NCBI GenBank assembly: GCA_937965925.1
Contig: CALCME010000106.1
Span: 1 to 17,743, forward strand
DNA length: 17,743 nucleotides
Reading direction: 5' to 3'
DNA from: Candidatus Absconditabacterales bacterium
Lineage (GTDB): Bacteria; Patescibacteriota; Gracilibacteria; Absconditabacterales; Absconditicoccaceae
The notes under the pieces were generated by a model, which saw only the letters and a list, made by a program, of their open reading frames with translations, ran no database searches and was not told where the DNA came from. Position numbers and translations under genes: made by a program. The stretch's first letter is position 1. Every line of letters starts with the position of its first letter. Below are positions 10,391 through 17,743 of this stretch, piece by piece.

Positions 10391-10462
10391 GTACTTTTCT
10401 CATGCTTTTTTCTATGTGTATTCTATGAGGCGGTAAGAAGACTTCCTTGAGAAGAGATCATC

Positions 10463-10798
10463 TTATGCATCTGAAAGATTCTTGGTAATGATTTCTTCTA
10501 CTTGCTCAGGAGGAAGAGCTCAGATAAACTGATCAACTACTGCTCCATCTTTGAAGAGCGTTACTTGAGGAATACTTCTCACCGCATATTCCATCGAGAT
10601 ATCTTGATTCTCAGTTTCATCTACATTGATCTTAACTACCTCTACTTGTTCCGGGTACTTTTCAGCGAGATCATGAAGAACAGGACCAAGCATTCTACAT
10701 GGACCACACCACTCTGCCCAGAAATCAACAAGGACAAGCTTCGTACTCTTATTAATGAGCTCATCAAATTGAGCTTTTCCAACTACATCAGTTACCAT
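10463..10798 (-). CDS. trxA: Thioredoxin
   Basis: Cytoplasmic disulfide reductase of 111 residues, close to the usual 105-110. VLVDFWAEWCGPCRMLGPVL contains the WCGPC active site at about residue 30. VVKINVDETENQD, the cis-proline motif SIPQVTLFKDG, and the C-terminal GALPPEQVEEIITK follow. The Gly opening that last segment is a TGA codon, and the gene ends in TAA. Only about 20 bases separate the ATG from a strong terminator hairpin upstream, and TATAGAT stands just six bases before the ATG, so the transcript may be leaderless or depend on readthrough. Confidence 0.97.
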
Positions 10799-10818
10799 GT
10801 ATATCTATAGGAAAATGT

Positions 10819-10849
10819 AAAAAACATCCATATGGACATGGATGTTTTT
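10819..10849. terminator. Bidirectional intrinsic terminator
   Basis: ACATCCAT and ATGGATGT form a perfect 8 bp stem around a six-base loop, flanked by six A residues on one side and five T residues on the other. It would stop minus-strand transcription coming from the small secreted-protein gene and plus-strand transcription entering from the left. Confidence 0.88.
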
Positions 10850-10933
10850 ACGGATGCACTACTAATATTGCAAGTAATATATTAGATATCACATTTTTTA
10901 CTCGATTGAAGATGTTTGATATCAGTTATGTTT

Positions 10934-11257
10934 CTATGACTGGAAGTAGAGTTTTGTTACGAGAGATTTCAATACGTTCATAAACTTTACTCACATATCA
11001 ACAAATCACTTAACAGCTATCACCTCAAAATGTTCGAGAGATTGTAGTCATGTTTTGATTCTTATAAGAAATTTTTGAGAATTTACTTCAAGTACAACCT
11101 CGTGCATTTTTTCTTGGAGCTGAACGAAATAAGCCTTTACATGTTGAAGTGTCAGACCACCGTTAATATCTTGACTACTATACGTAGATTGTAAGAGAGT
11201 TGGCTGATGAGTCATAAGAGAAACGATCAAAAGTAAAGCAATACATAGCACTTTCAT
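10934..11257 (-). CDS. Small secreted or membrane-anchored protein, unknown
   Basis: It has 107 residues with two TGA glycines after residue 69, and ends in TAG. The N-terminus MKVLCIALLLIVSLMTHQP is a clear signal sequence with no lipobox cysteine at the usual place. The mature part is soluble, with an amphipathic C-terminal stretch (FVDMGVKFMNVLKSLVTKL) that might lie on a membrane. I recognise no family. It is transcribed toward trxA but separated from it by a terminator, and faces the AbiEi-like gene across a 145-base divergent region. Confidence 0.7.
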
Positions 11258-11284
11258 TTCAGGAACTATTACTTGAACAGTCGA

Positions 11285-11313
11285 GTTGTATTCTTTTCAA
11301 ACTTCAATACAAC
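11285..11313. repeat. Inverted repeat in the divergent region, possible operator
   Basis: GTTGTATT and AATACAAC form a perfect 8-base inverted repeat around 13 bases. It sits between the divergent secreted-protein gene and the AbiEi-like regulator, a position suited to an autoregulatory operator. No T-tract follows, so a terminator is unlikely. Confidence 0.5.
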
Positions 11314-11402
11314 AGACAAAAGCAAAGATTACTTATGGAAACTTTAAGATAATTCATTTAGAAACTAATCGATATTTATTTTAGTTACAATCCTTTTCCT
11401 AA

Positions 11403-12179
11403 ATGAATTTCAAGAGCTCATACCTAAATGAGATAAGCATAAAGCTAAAGAAGCGGAGACACAAAGTTATCTTTTCCAAAGAACTCAAGAGCCTTATACA
11501 AAAAGTCATGACCTCTGAATACACCGACAAGAAGGCGTATAAGCAGATTTACTATCTCAAAAATAAAGGTTACATATTGTCAATCAAAAAAGACATCTTC
11601 TATATCAAACTCCCTGAAGATCACATTAGTGAGGATCTCATACTAGAAGACTGGTATCGATTTATTCTACATCATCACTGCAAAGGACGCACCGATAATA
11701 AACGATATATCTGAGGACTTAAGGCTCTAGAGCTCTCTCAACATAATTTCTCGATCCCTGAACATATATGGATTATCAATCCGGCAAGGCAAGCTAAAGA
11801 AGTAGTAGTAGCTGATAAACAACTTCAATTTAAAAAGTACTCAACAAAAAAAATTGATCACTTCAAAAAATTTAAGAAGCATACTGATAAAGTTAAAATG
11901 TGAAAATATAGCTTTCCCTATGCGATAAAAGAACTCGCTCTACTGGAATCATTATTCAACTATGATGAATTTCATGATCGCTATGCATACGAACTGATCA
12001 AAAAAATCATCAAAAAAACCAAACATCTCGATCTCATGTGCATAGAAGATATCCTCAAACTTGGAAAACATCACACCTCAGTCAATAGACTCTACAAGAT
12101 CTGTAAATCAAACAACAAAAAACTTGCAGAAGAACTCCTTCCTCTGATAAAAAAATGGAGCTTCGTCTTAGATACGTAA
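11403..12179 (+). CDS. AbiEi-like winged-helix regulator (orphan antitoxin-type)
   Basis: It has 258 residues with two TGA glycines and ends in TAA. The N-terminus is Lys-rich, followed by a winged-helix pattern (LKSLIQKV, YTDKKAYKQIYYLKNKGYI, IKKDIFYIK). After this comes WYRFILHHHCKGRTDNKRYIGGLKALELS, resembling the part of AbiEi/DUF6088-type proteins that follows the DNA-binding domain. The C-terminal half is helical and basic. AbiEi proteins repress their own operon and neutralise the AbiEii nucleotidyltransferase toxin; no such toxin gene is present on either side, as the next gene is prephenate dehydratase. The assignment comes from overall layout and length, not from a catalytic motif, so another PadR- or AbiEi-like regulator is possible. 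Confidence 0.65.
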
Positions 12180-12432
12180 AACGAGACACGAAGAGATACT
12201 GATAAATAACTCCGTGACAGAACGATTCAACATATTAAATCAAATATACAATCGACGTTTAATCAGATCGAAATCGTATTAGGATATTGATTTTGAATCT
12301 AGACTATTATTTTGGTTTTACGTCTCGCTGAGACTCAAGTGAGCACCAATATATAGGAACAATATACTACAAAGTAAATTGTTCCTAAATTCTCTATCAA
12401 TGTACAATCATTTTAGCATATAAACATCAACA
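12180..12432 (+). other. 253-base gap upstream of prephenate dehydratase
   Basis: No reading frame of note is visible. The stretch holds a short hairpin GTCTC-GCT-GAGAC near 12322, the long inverted repeat at 12355-12386, and a weak promoter-like pair: TTGTTC (12379-12384) and TACAAT (12403-12408) with an 18-base spacer. There is no T-box signature and no tRNA-like fold. Confidence 0.4.
12355..12386. repeat. Near-perfect inverted repeat upstream of pheA
   Basis: AGGAACAAT pairs with ATTGTTCCT. Inside it, after one A/A mismatch, TACT pairs with AGTA around ACAA, giving 13 bp in total. Its right arm overlaps the candidate -35 box of pheA. No T-tract follows directly, so an operator or a 5' RNA hairpin is more likely than a terminator. 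Confidence 0.65.
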
Positions 12433-13257
12433 ATGACAGAAAGTACCCTCTTATATCAATGAGTATCTGGAGCATACTCTCATCTATCAGCAGAGAATAT
12501 CTCAAAAGAACTCATATGAACAAAAACCAAAGAAATCAGATGATGTGAATCATTCGATCAGATTCGAGACCTCATAGATGAGTGACATATCTGAATACTC
12601 CCTATAGAAAATTCATATGCAGGAACTATTCATCGCAACATCTATAACTTTCTCATTCATGATTATAAAATCATCTGAACTCACACTCAAGATATAGATC
12701 ACTGTCTTCTAAGTATCACAGGAAAGCTCAATGATATCAAACAGAGCTACTCACATCCACAAGCTCTCGCACAGACCTACCAGTACTGCAAAACCAACAA
12801 TATAGAACAAATTCAATGGATCGACACAGCAGATGCAGCACACATGGTAGCGGAATCAGGAGATAATACATTAAGTGCAGTAGCCTCATCAAAGGCTGCT
12901 GAAATATATGGACTACAGATAGCAGATAGCTCTATTCAAGACCAGTCATGAAATCAGACAAGGTTCCTTATTATTACTCAAAAAGATTCTCCTGTAACAT
13001 ACAAAAAAACCGTCTGAACGACGGCTTTACTGTTTCATGTACGCAATGTGCCAGGAGTACTCTACAAGTGCCTGTGAGCGTTCGCAACCAACTGAATAGA
13101 CCTCACCAAGATAGAATCACTCCCCTCCCAGAAAGATCCTTTCACCTATATGTTCTGGGTAGAATGCTCAGCACATCTAAACGATGATCGTATGAAGTGA
13201 GCATTGGAAGAATTAGAGTTCTTTACCACTGAGGTGAGAGTGTTAGGGGAATACTAA
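12433..13257 (+). CDS. pheA: Prephenate dehydratase with C-terminal ACT domain
   Basis: Converts prephenate to phenylpyruvate in phenylalanine synthesis. It has 274 residues, typical of the monofunctional enzyme. The N-terminus YQGVSGAYSHLSA matches the substrate-loop pattern (FQGxxGAYS), with one glycine as TGA. GILPIENSYAGTIHRN and SHPQALAQTYQYC follow, then NTLSAVASSKAAEIYGL and the catalytic NQTRFLII (TRF) motif at about residue 175. The ACT domain carries LLFHVRNVPGVLYKCLGAF and IDLTKIESLP, the phenylalanine-binding signature (GAL/ESRP type). Feedback inhibition by phenylalanine is therefore expected. No chorismate mutase domain is fused and no other aromatic pathway gene lies next to it. 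Confidence 0.95.
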
Positions 13258-13301
13258 TCTTCTCTATTCAAGTCAAGTTCGTTCGGGTTTAAAAAAACCA
13301 C

Positions 13302-15530
13302 CTATTTCACCTCCACCCCAGTATAAAACCATCTTATAATCTCATCAGCTTTCACTCCAGCTTCTGCAAGACGAGCTGCTCAGTTCCCAGACATCCCTAC
13401 TCCATGTCAGCTGAATTTTCCAGAGTCACACGAAGCTATGTCTAGCCTACTCTGGAGCCACGGAGTATCTACTCGACCAAATTTTTCCTTACCAGATCGA
13501 GTGAATCATCAGCCACAGTGATAGTATGGCAAGATCACGATCTGATCACGATAGGTCACCCATGTATCACTCAATGATCTCAGTGCTTCAAACCAGCTTG
13601 TGACTGTCTGCTCATACCCATATCAAACGTACTTTTGCATCATACGTGGATCATCTATCATCGTATAGATCGCATCAGCCGGAACGGACGGATGAAGATT
13701 TTTTCATTCTATGTAATGGAGCGTATAGTTTTTCACAGCTAGGAGTATTGCCTTCACCTTCTCGATATGGTCTTGATCGTTAGTTTCAGCTACACCAGCT
13801 CGATAATCATACACATCCAGACTATTTACCACTACCCAGTCAGTAACCCACCCGTTGTCCAAGTGCCTATATTGCTCTTTCTGGAACGTAAGATTTCCTC
13901 TAAATCTATTCCAAGGAATTCAAGCAAAACTTGCTCTTCCATAGTTCTGTACAGTGATAATACTCTTATTCAGGATATCTAATGATTGGATTTGATACTG
14001 ATCATTCCCTATCGTTACCGTCAAATTATCTCCAATTGCAACGATATCAAAAGCCGAGACGTTATTCACTCTTTTCTGTTCGTTCATCACAAGATCACAT
14101 CCACTCTGACATGAGATCGTCCATTCACGAAATCAGGTCGTAAGCTCATACAGCAACACATCTACAGAAATATCTTCAAGTCTCTGGATGTCATCTACAA
14201 AAATATCATGACTCACTTTCTCACTCCTAGCAGGAACGGTAAGTGATCCATAGGTGTCAATATATGTTAGTTTACGCAGTTGCTGGAGCTTAGACAAGTC
14301 TTTCTCTCGAACCAGTACAGCCGTTCATAGTCAGACACGATGCTGATCTAGATCAGTAATCTGAAAAGAAACAGTACCACTAGCAGCATATCATGTCCTC
14401 TTTAGTTTCATATATACCACTCTTCATTTTGTCGTACAGGAGACAAGTTCACTCTTTGTATCATTTACCTCACATGAAACATTTCCAGATGAGTCAAAAG
14501 GGATTTTCACTATAGCTTCATCATCGCTCGATCGTACTGGCTCACTATCAGATAGAAATTCAACATCATCAAAAGAAAATGATCATGTCGTTCTAAAATA
14601 CTGCAAGAGGACTTGCACATTCTTCTTCAACTGTGGGATATATGAGATCACGAAATCTCCAGGACATGATGTTGTTCATATATGCGTATGACCTACAAGA
14701 CTATCTAGCTGATGTGCTTCTATATATGGACTCGTATCTATTGGAAAATAATATGACTGCTGCGTGTATGGGTAGATATCATACGTCCAGCTCAAAGATG
14801 TAGTAAGCTCAGTCAGTGACGTGAGCATTTTTTGCGTTGGTTTCTCTTTCTCAAAGTCTCAGATAAGTGCTATTCCGACACTTGGAGCATTATTCCGCTT
14901 TGCATGCGCTCAGATCACTCACGCTCCTCATGCTCTTCACTCATAGATATTCCCTTGCGAATCTATAAGAAAATTGTACCCGATGTCTCATCGTCAGTTG
15001 GAAAACGTATGTTGTACTTGAAGTTCTTGGAGATAAGATTCAGCTTCAGTTCTCGTGGTTGGGGTAAAAGATGCTGTATGATGGATGACAATTTTTGTCT
15101 TCTTATCCTTATAGGTCTGTGGTCGTCGTAGCGTTTTTCCGTCAGATGTCTTCACAATACCATCCGCATATGGTCATCGTTTCTCCAATGAAAAGTCCTG
15201 AAAATCGAGATCGTGGACATTACGTTTTAGTATCCATGCGTTTGAAACTTCATATTTTTGTCTACTGTCTTGTTGTTTTTGAAATGCTCACGTTGTATCT
15301 GCATAGGTTCATTCTTGCCAGAGTTCATACTCAGCTATATTTAGTTCCCACCAGTCGTAGTATGGATGATCTTCAAGTCTCCAGGAGTCTTGTGCTCATC
15401 GATCAGCTCTTGATATAATATCGACACCAGGTAGATTCCAGTCTGCAGCAAAACCCACTCCAGAGAAACAACACAAAAGAAACAAACCTCAACACAGATA
15501 CGTCCAGAACTTTTTTATATACGTACTCAT
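13302..15530 (-). CDS. Secreted amidase-SpoIID fusion cell-wall hydrolase
   Basis: It has 742 residues with TGA as Gly and ends in TAG. A signal peptide (about residues 1-26) ends in GVGFAADW. An amidase_2/PGRP domain (about 140-295) shows IVIHHTA, NFLIDSQGNIYEGRA, VGIALIGDF and GHTHIGTTSCPGDF, so the zinc ligands His, His and Cys are present. A beta-rich linker follows. A SpoIID/LytB domain (about 470-742) shows LTVTIGND, VVNSLDVYDYRAGVAE with the likely catalytic Glu, YYHCGGGFT, and the C-terminal GHGVGMSGNGAARLAEAG then IIRWFYTGVEV. The first part should cut N-acetylmuramoyl-L-alanine bonds and the second should cleave glycan strands lacking peptides. It acts outside the membrane on peptidoglycan, its own or a host cell's. 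The ATG at 15530 is the start because it precedes the signal peptide directly. Confidence 0.93.
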
Positions 15531-15650
15531 TCAGCTGTTGAGAAAGAATAAAATCCTCTTCATAGTAGAAAAAAGATCACTAGTATCAAATGAAGATAAT
15601 AGTTTTTCCTCATTCGTTCAATTTCCAGTAATTTAATCACTTTCACTAAC

Positions 15651-16586
15651 ATGTATATACACCTCCACGGGCACTCACATTATTCTCTTCTTGAAGCCAT
15701 AGGACAGCCAAAAGATATCGTAAGAGAAGCAAAGGACTATGAGATGACGGCTATTGCTCTCACGGACTATAATGGACTCTACGGAGCGATAGAATTCTAT
15801 TCAGCATGCAAGAAAGCTGAGATAAAACCAATCATATGAGTAGAACTATGACTTGTTCCTGACGCATCTGTGAGAAAAAAAGATGAACATTCATGAAATA
15901 TCGTCTTGATCGCAAAAGATGAGGAATGATATGCGACACTGCTCAAACTCACATCAGAGTCACATCTTCACGGATGGAACATCAATAAAGCAAGAATAGA
16001 CATGAAAATGCTAACTCACTACCATACCTGACTTATTGCTCTCATGTGATGACCAGGATCATCTCTCGCAGAAGCCATACTGTCTGGATGAGAAGCATCA
16101 GCAATTGAGCATATAACTCAGATCAGTGATCTGCTTTGAAAAGAAAACACCATACTTGAACTATGCGTTCAGGATGAAAACAAATATTCAAACATCAAAA
16201 CAATCAACAGACAAGTAGAAAAACTAAGAACTCACTTGGAGCTCACCTGTGTTTGCAGCAATAATTATCATTATATAGATCAGACAGATCAAGAAGTATT
16301 TGAAGTAGCACTAAATATCAAAGATGGAAAGCGTATGTTCGACGAGGATAGAAGAAAAGTTACGCTCGAGCAATACATCATGAACGAAGACGATATTAGA
16401 AATCAGCTAGAGAGTAACTGATACGAAGCATCTCTTATCGAAGAACTCATATGAAATACTCAGCTCGTTGCCGATCGTTGCAACGTCAACATCCCCATGT
16501 GAACGATTCTCTTCCCGAAATATGAAAGCCCAGATCAGATCAAGGATCTGTATGAGAAACATAAGGGAGAGATGATTGAAGAGTAG
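15651..16586 (+). CDS. Stand-alone PHP domain of DNA polymerase III alpha (truncated DnaE)
   Basis: It has 311 residues with TGA as Gly and ends in TAG. It opens like DnaE with YIHLHGHSHYSLLEAIGQP and IALTDYNGLYGAIEFY (DnaE normally has TDH; Tyr replaces that His). KKAEIKPIIGVEL, SSLAEAIL, CSNNYHYI and EVFEVALNI follow. It then stops about 25 residues after ILFPKYESPDQ, where the polymerase core would begin. A full DnaE has over 1,000 residues, and no polymerase domain follows in any frame of the remaining window. Either this is a remnant of a disrupted dnaE or a genuine free PHP protein (phosphoesterase or proofreading-like). Frame integrity over 311 codons argues against old decay. Confidence 0.88.
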
Positions 16587-16662
16587 GAAAAACAACTAAC
16601 TCCAACTATAACTCGAAACATACCCTACGTTGTGTTCCGCTACCAAGATATACACTAACGAA

Positions 16663-16779
16663 GAGGTGTCGAACGCCGAGCGGGACGCGTGAGACTAGGC
16701 GTTTTTTTGCTTCTTTTTGGGGCTATGCCAAAAAGAAGATAGAAGCAAAAAAATCGTTGCAAGAAAAGTAGAACACCTC
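16663..16779 (+). ncRNA. Strongly structured element, possible RNA gene
   Basis: Three nested or adjacent pairings are visible. GAGGTGT (16663-16669) pairs with ACACCTC (16773-16779) and closes the element. AACGCC (16672-16677) pairs with GGCGTT (16698-16703) around a GCG-GGA-CGC hairpin. TTTTTTTGCTTC (16702-16713) pairs perfectly with GAAGCAAAAAAA (16742-16753), and inside it TTTTTGG pairs with CCAAAAA. An alternative 11 bp stem, CTTCTTTTTGG with CCAAAAAGAAG, competes for the same bases. I do not recognise the family. It could be a small RNA, a mobile-element end, or a compound terminator of the PHP gene. The 286 bases between the PHP stop and the next gene hold only this element and a promoter. 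Confidence 0.5.
16672..16708 (+). terminator. Possible intrinsic terminator after the PHP gene
   Basis: AACGCC and GGCGTT enclose a small GCG/CGC hairpin, and the 3' arm runs into seven T residues. It is placed about 85 bases after the PHP stop. It overlaps the larger structured element, whose 12 bp stem uses the same T-tract, so the two folds would compete. Confidence 0.5.
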
Positions 16780-16807
16780 GAAACTACACACATACTTGAA
16801 TAAAGTT

Positions 16808-16835
16808 TTGACAAGTCACCGCTTTAAAGTATATT
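16808..16835 (+). promoter_or_regulatory. Strong sigma70-type promoter for the 25-codon peptide gene
   Basis: A consensus -35 TTGACA (16808-16813) and a -10 TATATT (16830-16835) are separated by 16 bases. Transcription should begin near 16842, giving a 5' leader of about 30 bases and a transcript of roughly 140 bases up to the terminator at 16960-16985. This is the best promoter match in the window. Confidence 0.7.
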
Positions 16836-16871
16836 AGAGACTAATACTTTTAGTAATACAAAAACAAAAGA

Positions 16872-16949
16872 ATGGAACTATTAGAATCAAATCTATTGAT
16901 TTTTCTTACAGCCCTAGTTGGCTTAGTTAGAGAGATAATTAAAGATTAG
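16872..16949 (+). CDS. 25-residue single-span membrane peptide
   Basis: The ATG opens a 25-codon frame ending in TAG. It begins MELLESN, continues with a hydrophobic core LLIFLTALVGLV and ends with a charged tail REIIKD, the build of a single membrane span. A consensus promoter stands 40 bases upstream and a clean intrinsic terminator 10 bases downstream, so it forms a complete minimal transcription unit. Small hydrophobic peptides in such units are often type I toxins or membrane-protein regulators, but no antisense RNA is evident and the function is unknown. There is no clear Shine-Dalgarno (aaaacaaaaga precedes the ATG). Confidence 0.6.
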   Translation: MELLESNLLIFLTALVGLVREIIKD

Positions 16950-16959
16950 AAATCATTTA

Positions 16960-16985
16960 AAGAGCAAATATCTGCTCTTTTTTTT
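16960..16985 (+). terminator. Intrinsic terminator of the small-peptide unit
   Basis: AAGAGCA-AATATC-TGCTCTT forms a perfect 7 bp stem with a six-base loop, running into eight T residues. Its T-tract overlaps the last codons of the convergent hydrolase gene by two bases. Confidence 0.9.
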
Positions 16986-17706
16986 ATAGTTTCGAAACTA
17001 GCCACTCAATACTTCTCTTAAACACCTCCTCCTGTTTCCCATATTCTTGAAACGAATGAGATGTTCACTCAATTAGAGTAATTTTCTGATCTTGACGCAT
17101 ATTAGCTGTTTTCTTTCGATGATCGTAGTAATACTCACATTCTTGTGAGAAGAAGCATAGATAAGGAATAGATATTTTTTTCATATAATCATCAGATTGC
17201 TGAGTTATCTCATCTACATATACTGACGAAAGTATAGTTGGGATTGATCACTTTTTTATATATCTATCATCAAATTTTTCTACATGCTGTAGAAAATTAG
17301 AAATTCATACAATTGATGGATCGACTCATACAATCCCATCAATATGATTTTTATCTACTAAAAAACTTAATAATCATCAAACACTATGTCACAAAAGAAA
17401 TATCTTTTCATACGATTTCTCCATGTCTAGGATAACATCTTCTATTTCTTTCACTTGACTGTAAAATCATCTTGAATCCAGAGATCTAGATCAAGAATTA
17501 TAAAAATTAATTCTTAATGAATCAATTTCATATTTTGCAAGCTCAACTGAGCATCATCTGAGTAGTGAGCTATGAGGAATTCAAGCAAGTCAGTGGAGAA
17601 GAATACAAAGAACATCACTTCATCAATCCCAATGAAATCACGTCACAATATCTTCTCATACTGATAGCGAATAGATGGTTTCTTTCATAGACTGATCGAT
17701 AATCAT
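16984..17706 (-). CDS. Alpha/beta hydrolase
   Basis: It has 240 residues with TGA as Gly and ends in TAA. LCILLHGLAGIPHSSLL is the oxyanion strand-loop (HG motif). FLLGHSVGGLLSF gives the nucleophile elbow G-x-S-x-G with Ser at about residue 117. GVDPSIVG and IPYLCFFSQECEYYY lie where the acid residue is expected, and EGTSHSF near the C-terminus supplies the catalytic His. The layout suits a small esterase or acyl hydrolase acting in the cytoplasm, as no signal peptide is present; the substrate cannot be inferred. The ATG at 17706 follows an in-frame TAG seven bases upstream. A GGAG 14 bases before the ATG is one of the few Shine-Dalgarno-like sequences here. Confidence 0.9.
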
Positions 17707-17743
17707 AAAAACCTACTCCACATCATACAAAATATCTCACCAT

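Noticed and set aside
12180..12432. T-box leader or tRNA gene before pheA
   Set aside because: No T-box core sequence, specifier loop or cloverleaf could be found.
13286..13299. Terminator between pheA and the SpoIID gene (GGTTT-AAAA-AAACC)
   Set aside because: The stem is only five A/T-rich pairs without a following T-tract in either direction.
15095..15418. A plus-strand frame of 107 codons
   Set aside because: It is opposite the amidase domain of the amidase-SpoIID protein, which has clear motifs.
16587..16655. Continuation of DnaE after the TAG
   Set aside because: The 22 codons after the TAG, up to a TAA, do not resemble the start of the DnaE polymerase core.
16663..16779. Retron or integron attC site
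   Set aside because: No reverse transcriptase or integrase is in the window, and the attC core pattern is absent.
17713..17743. Tail of another minus-strand gene ending in TAG
   Set aside because: Only about nine codons are visible, too few to support a call.

Overview
The window comes from an A+T-rich bacterium that reads UGA as glycine (genetic code 25), so most likely Candidatus Absconditabacteria (SR1) or Gracilibacteria. Under the standard code almost every gene shatters into pieces of 60-100 codons. Reading TGA as Gly restores full-length, recognisable proteins, with TGA at invariant glycines such as KMSKSIG of ValRS, TGTDENG of MetRS and Walker A of a VirD4/HerA-like ATPase. All 13 stop codons I can place are TAA (5) or TAG (8). 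Shine-Dalgarno motifs are largely absent.

Layout. From 1 to 10.1 kb everything is on the minus strand. Going left from the SAM riboswitch the order is: S-box riboswitch with terminator (10109-10328), homocysteine S-methyltransferase (9075-10088), a small unknown protein (8726-8944), methionyl-tRNA synthetase (6907-8643), a DUF87/VirD4-like ATPase with a C-terminal S1-like RNA-binding domain (4264-6735), valyl-tRNA synthetase with a large insertion (1117-4131), and a membrane protein cut by the window edge (1-1115). To the right of the riboswitch are thioredoxin (10463-10798, -) and a small secreted protein (10934-11257, -). These are followed by an orphan AbiEi-like regulator (11403-12179, +) and a prephenate dehydratase with an ACT domain (12433-13257, +). 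A 742-residue secreted cell-wall hydrolase joining an amidase and a SpoIID domain lies at 13302-15530 (-). A stand-alone DnaE PHP domain follows (15651-16586, +). Next come a strongly structured intergenic element (16663-16779) and a compact promoter/25-codon membrane peptide/terminator unit (16808-16985, +). The window ends with an alpha/beta hydrolase (16984-17706, -).

How the parts fit. Methionine supply and use are clustered: homocysteine methyltransferase makes methionine, the upstream S-box RNA senses the downstream product SAM, and MetRS lies two genes further on. The amidase-SpoIID protein would strip stem peptides and then cleave the denuded glycan, two steps done by separate proteins in Bacillus sporulation. 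The most unusual items are the ATPase-S1 fusion, the amidase-SpoIID fusion, the truncated DnaE next to a long hairpin element, and the tiny hydrophobic-peptide gene.
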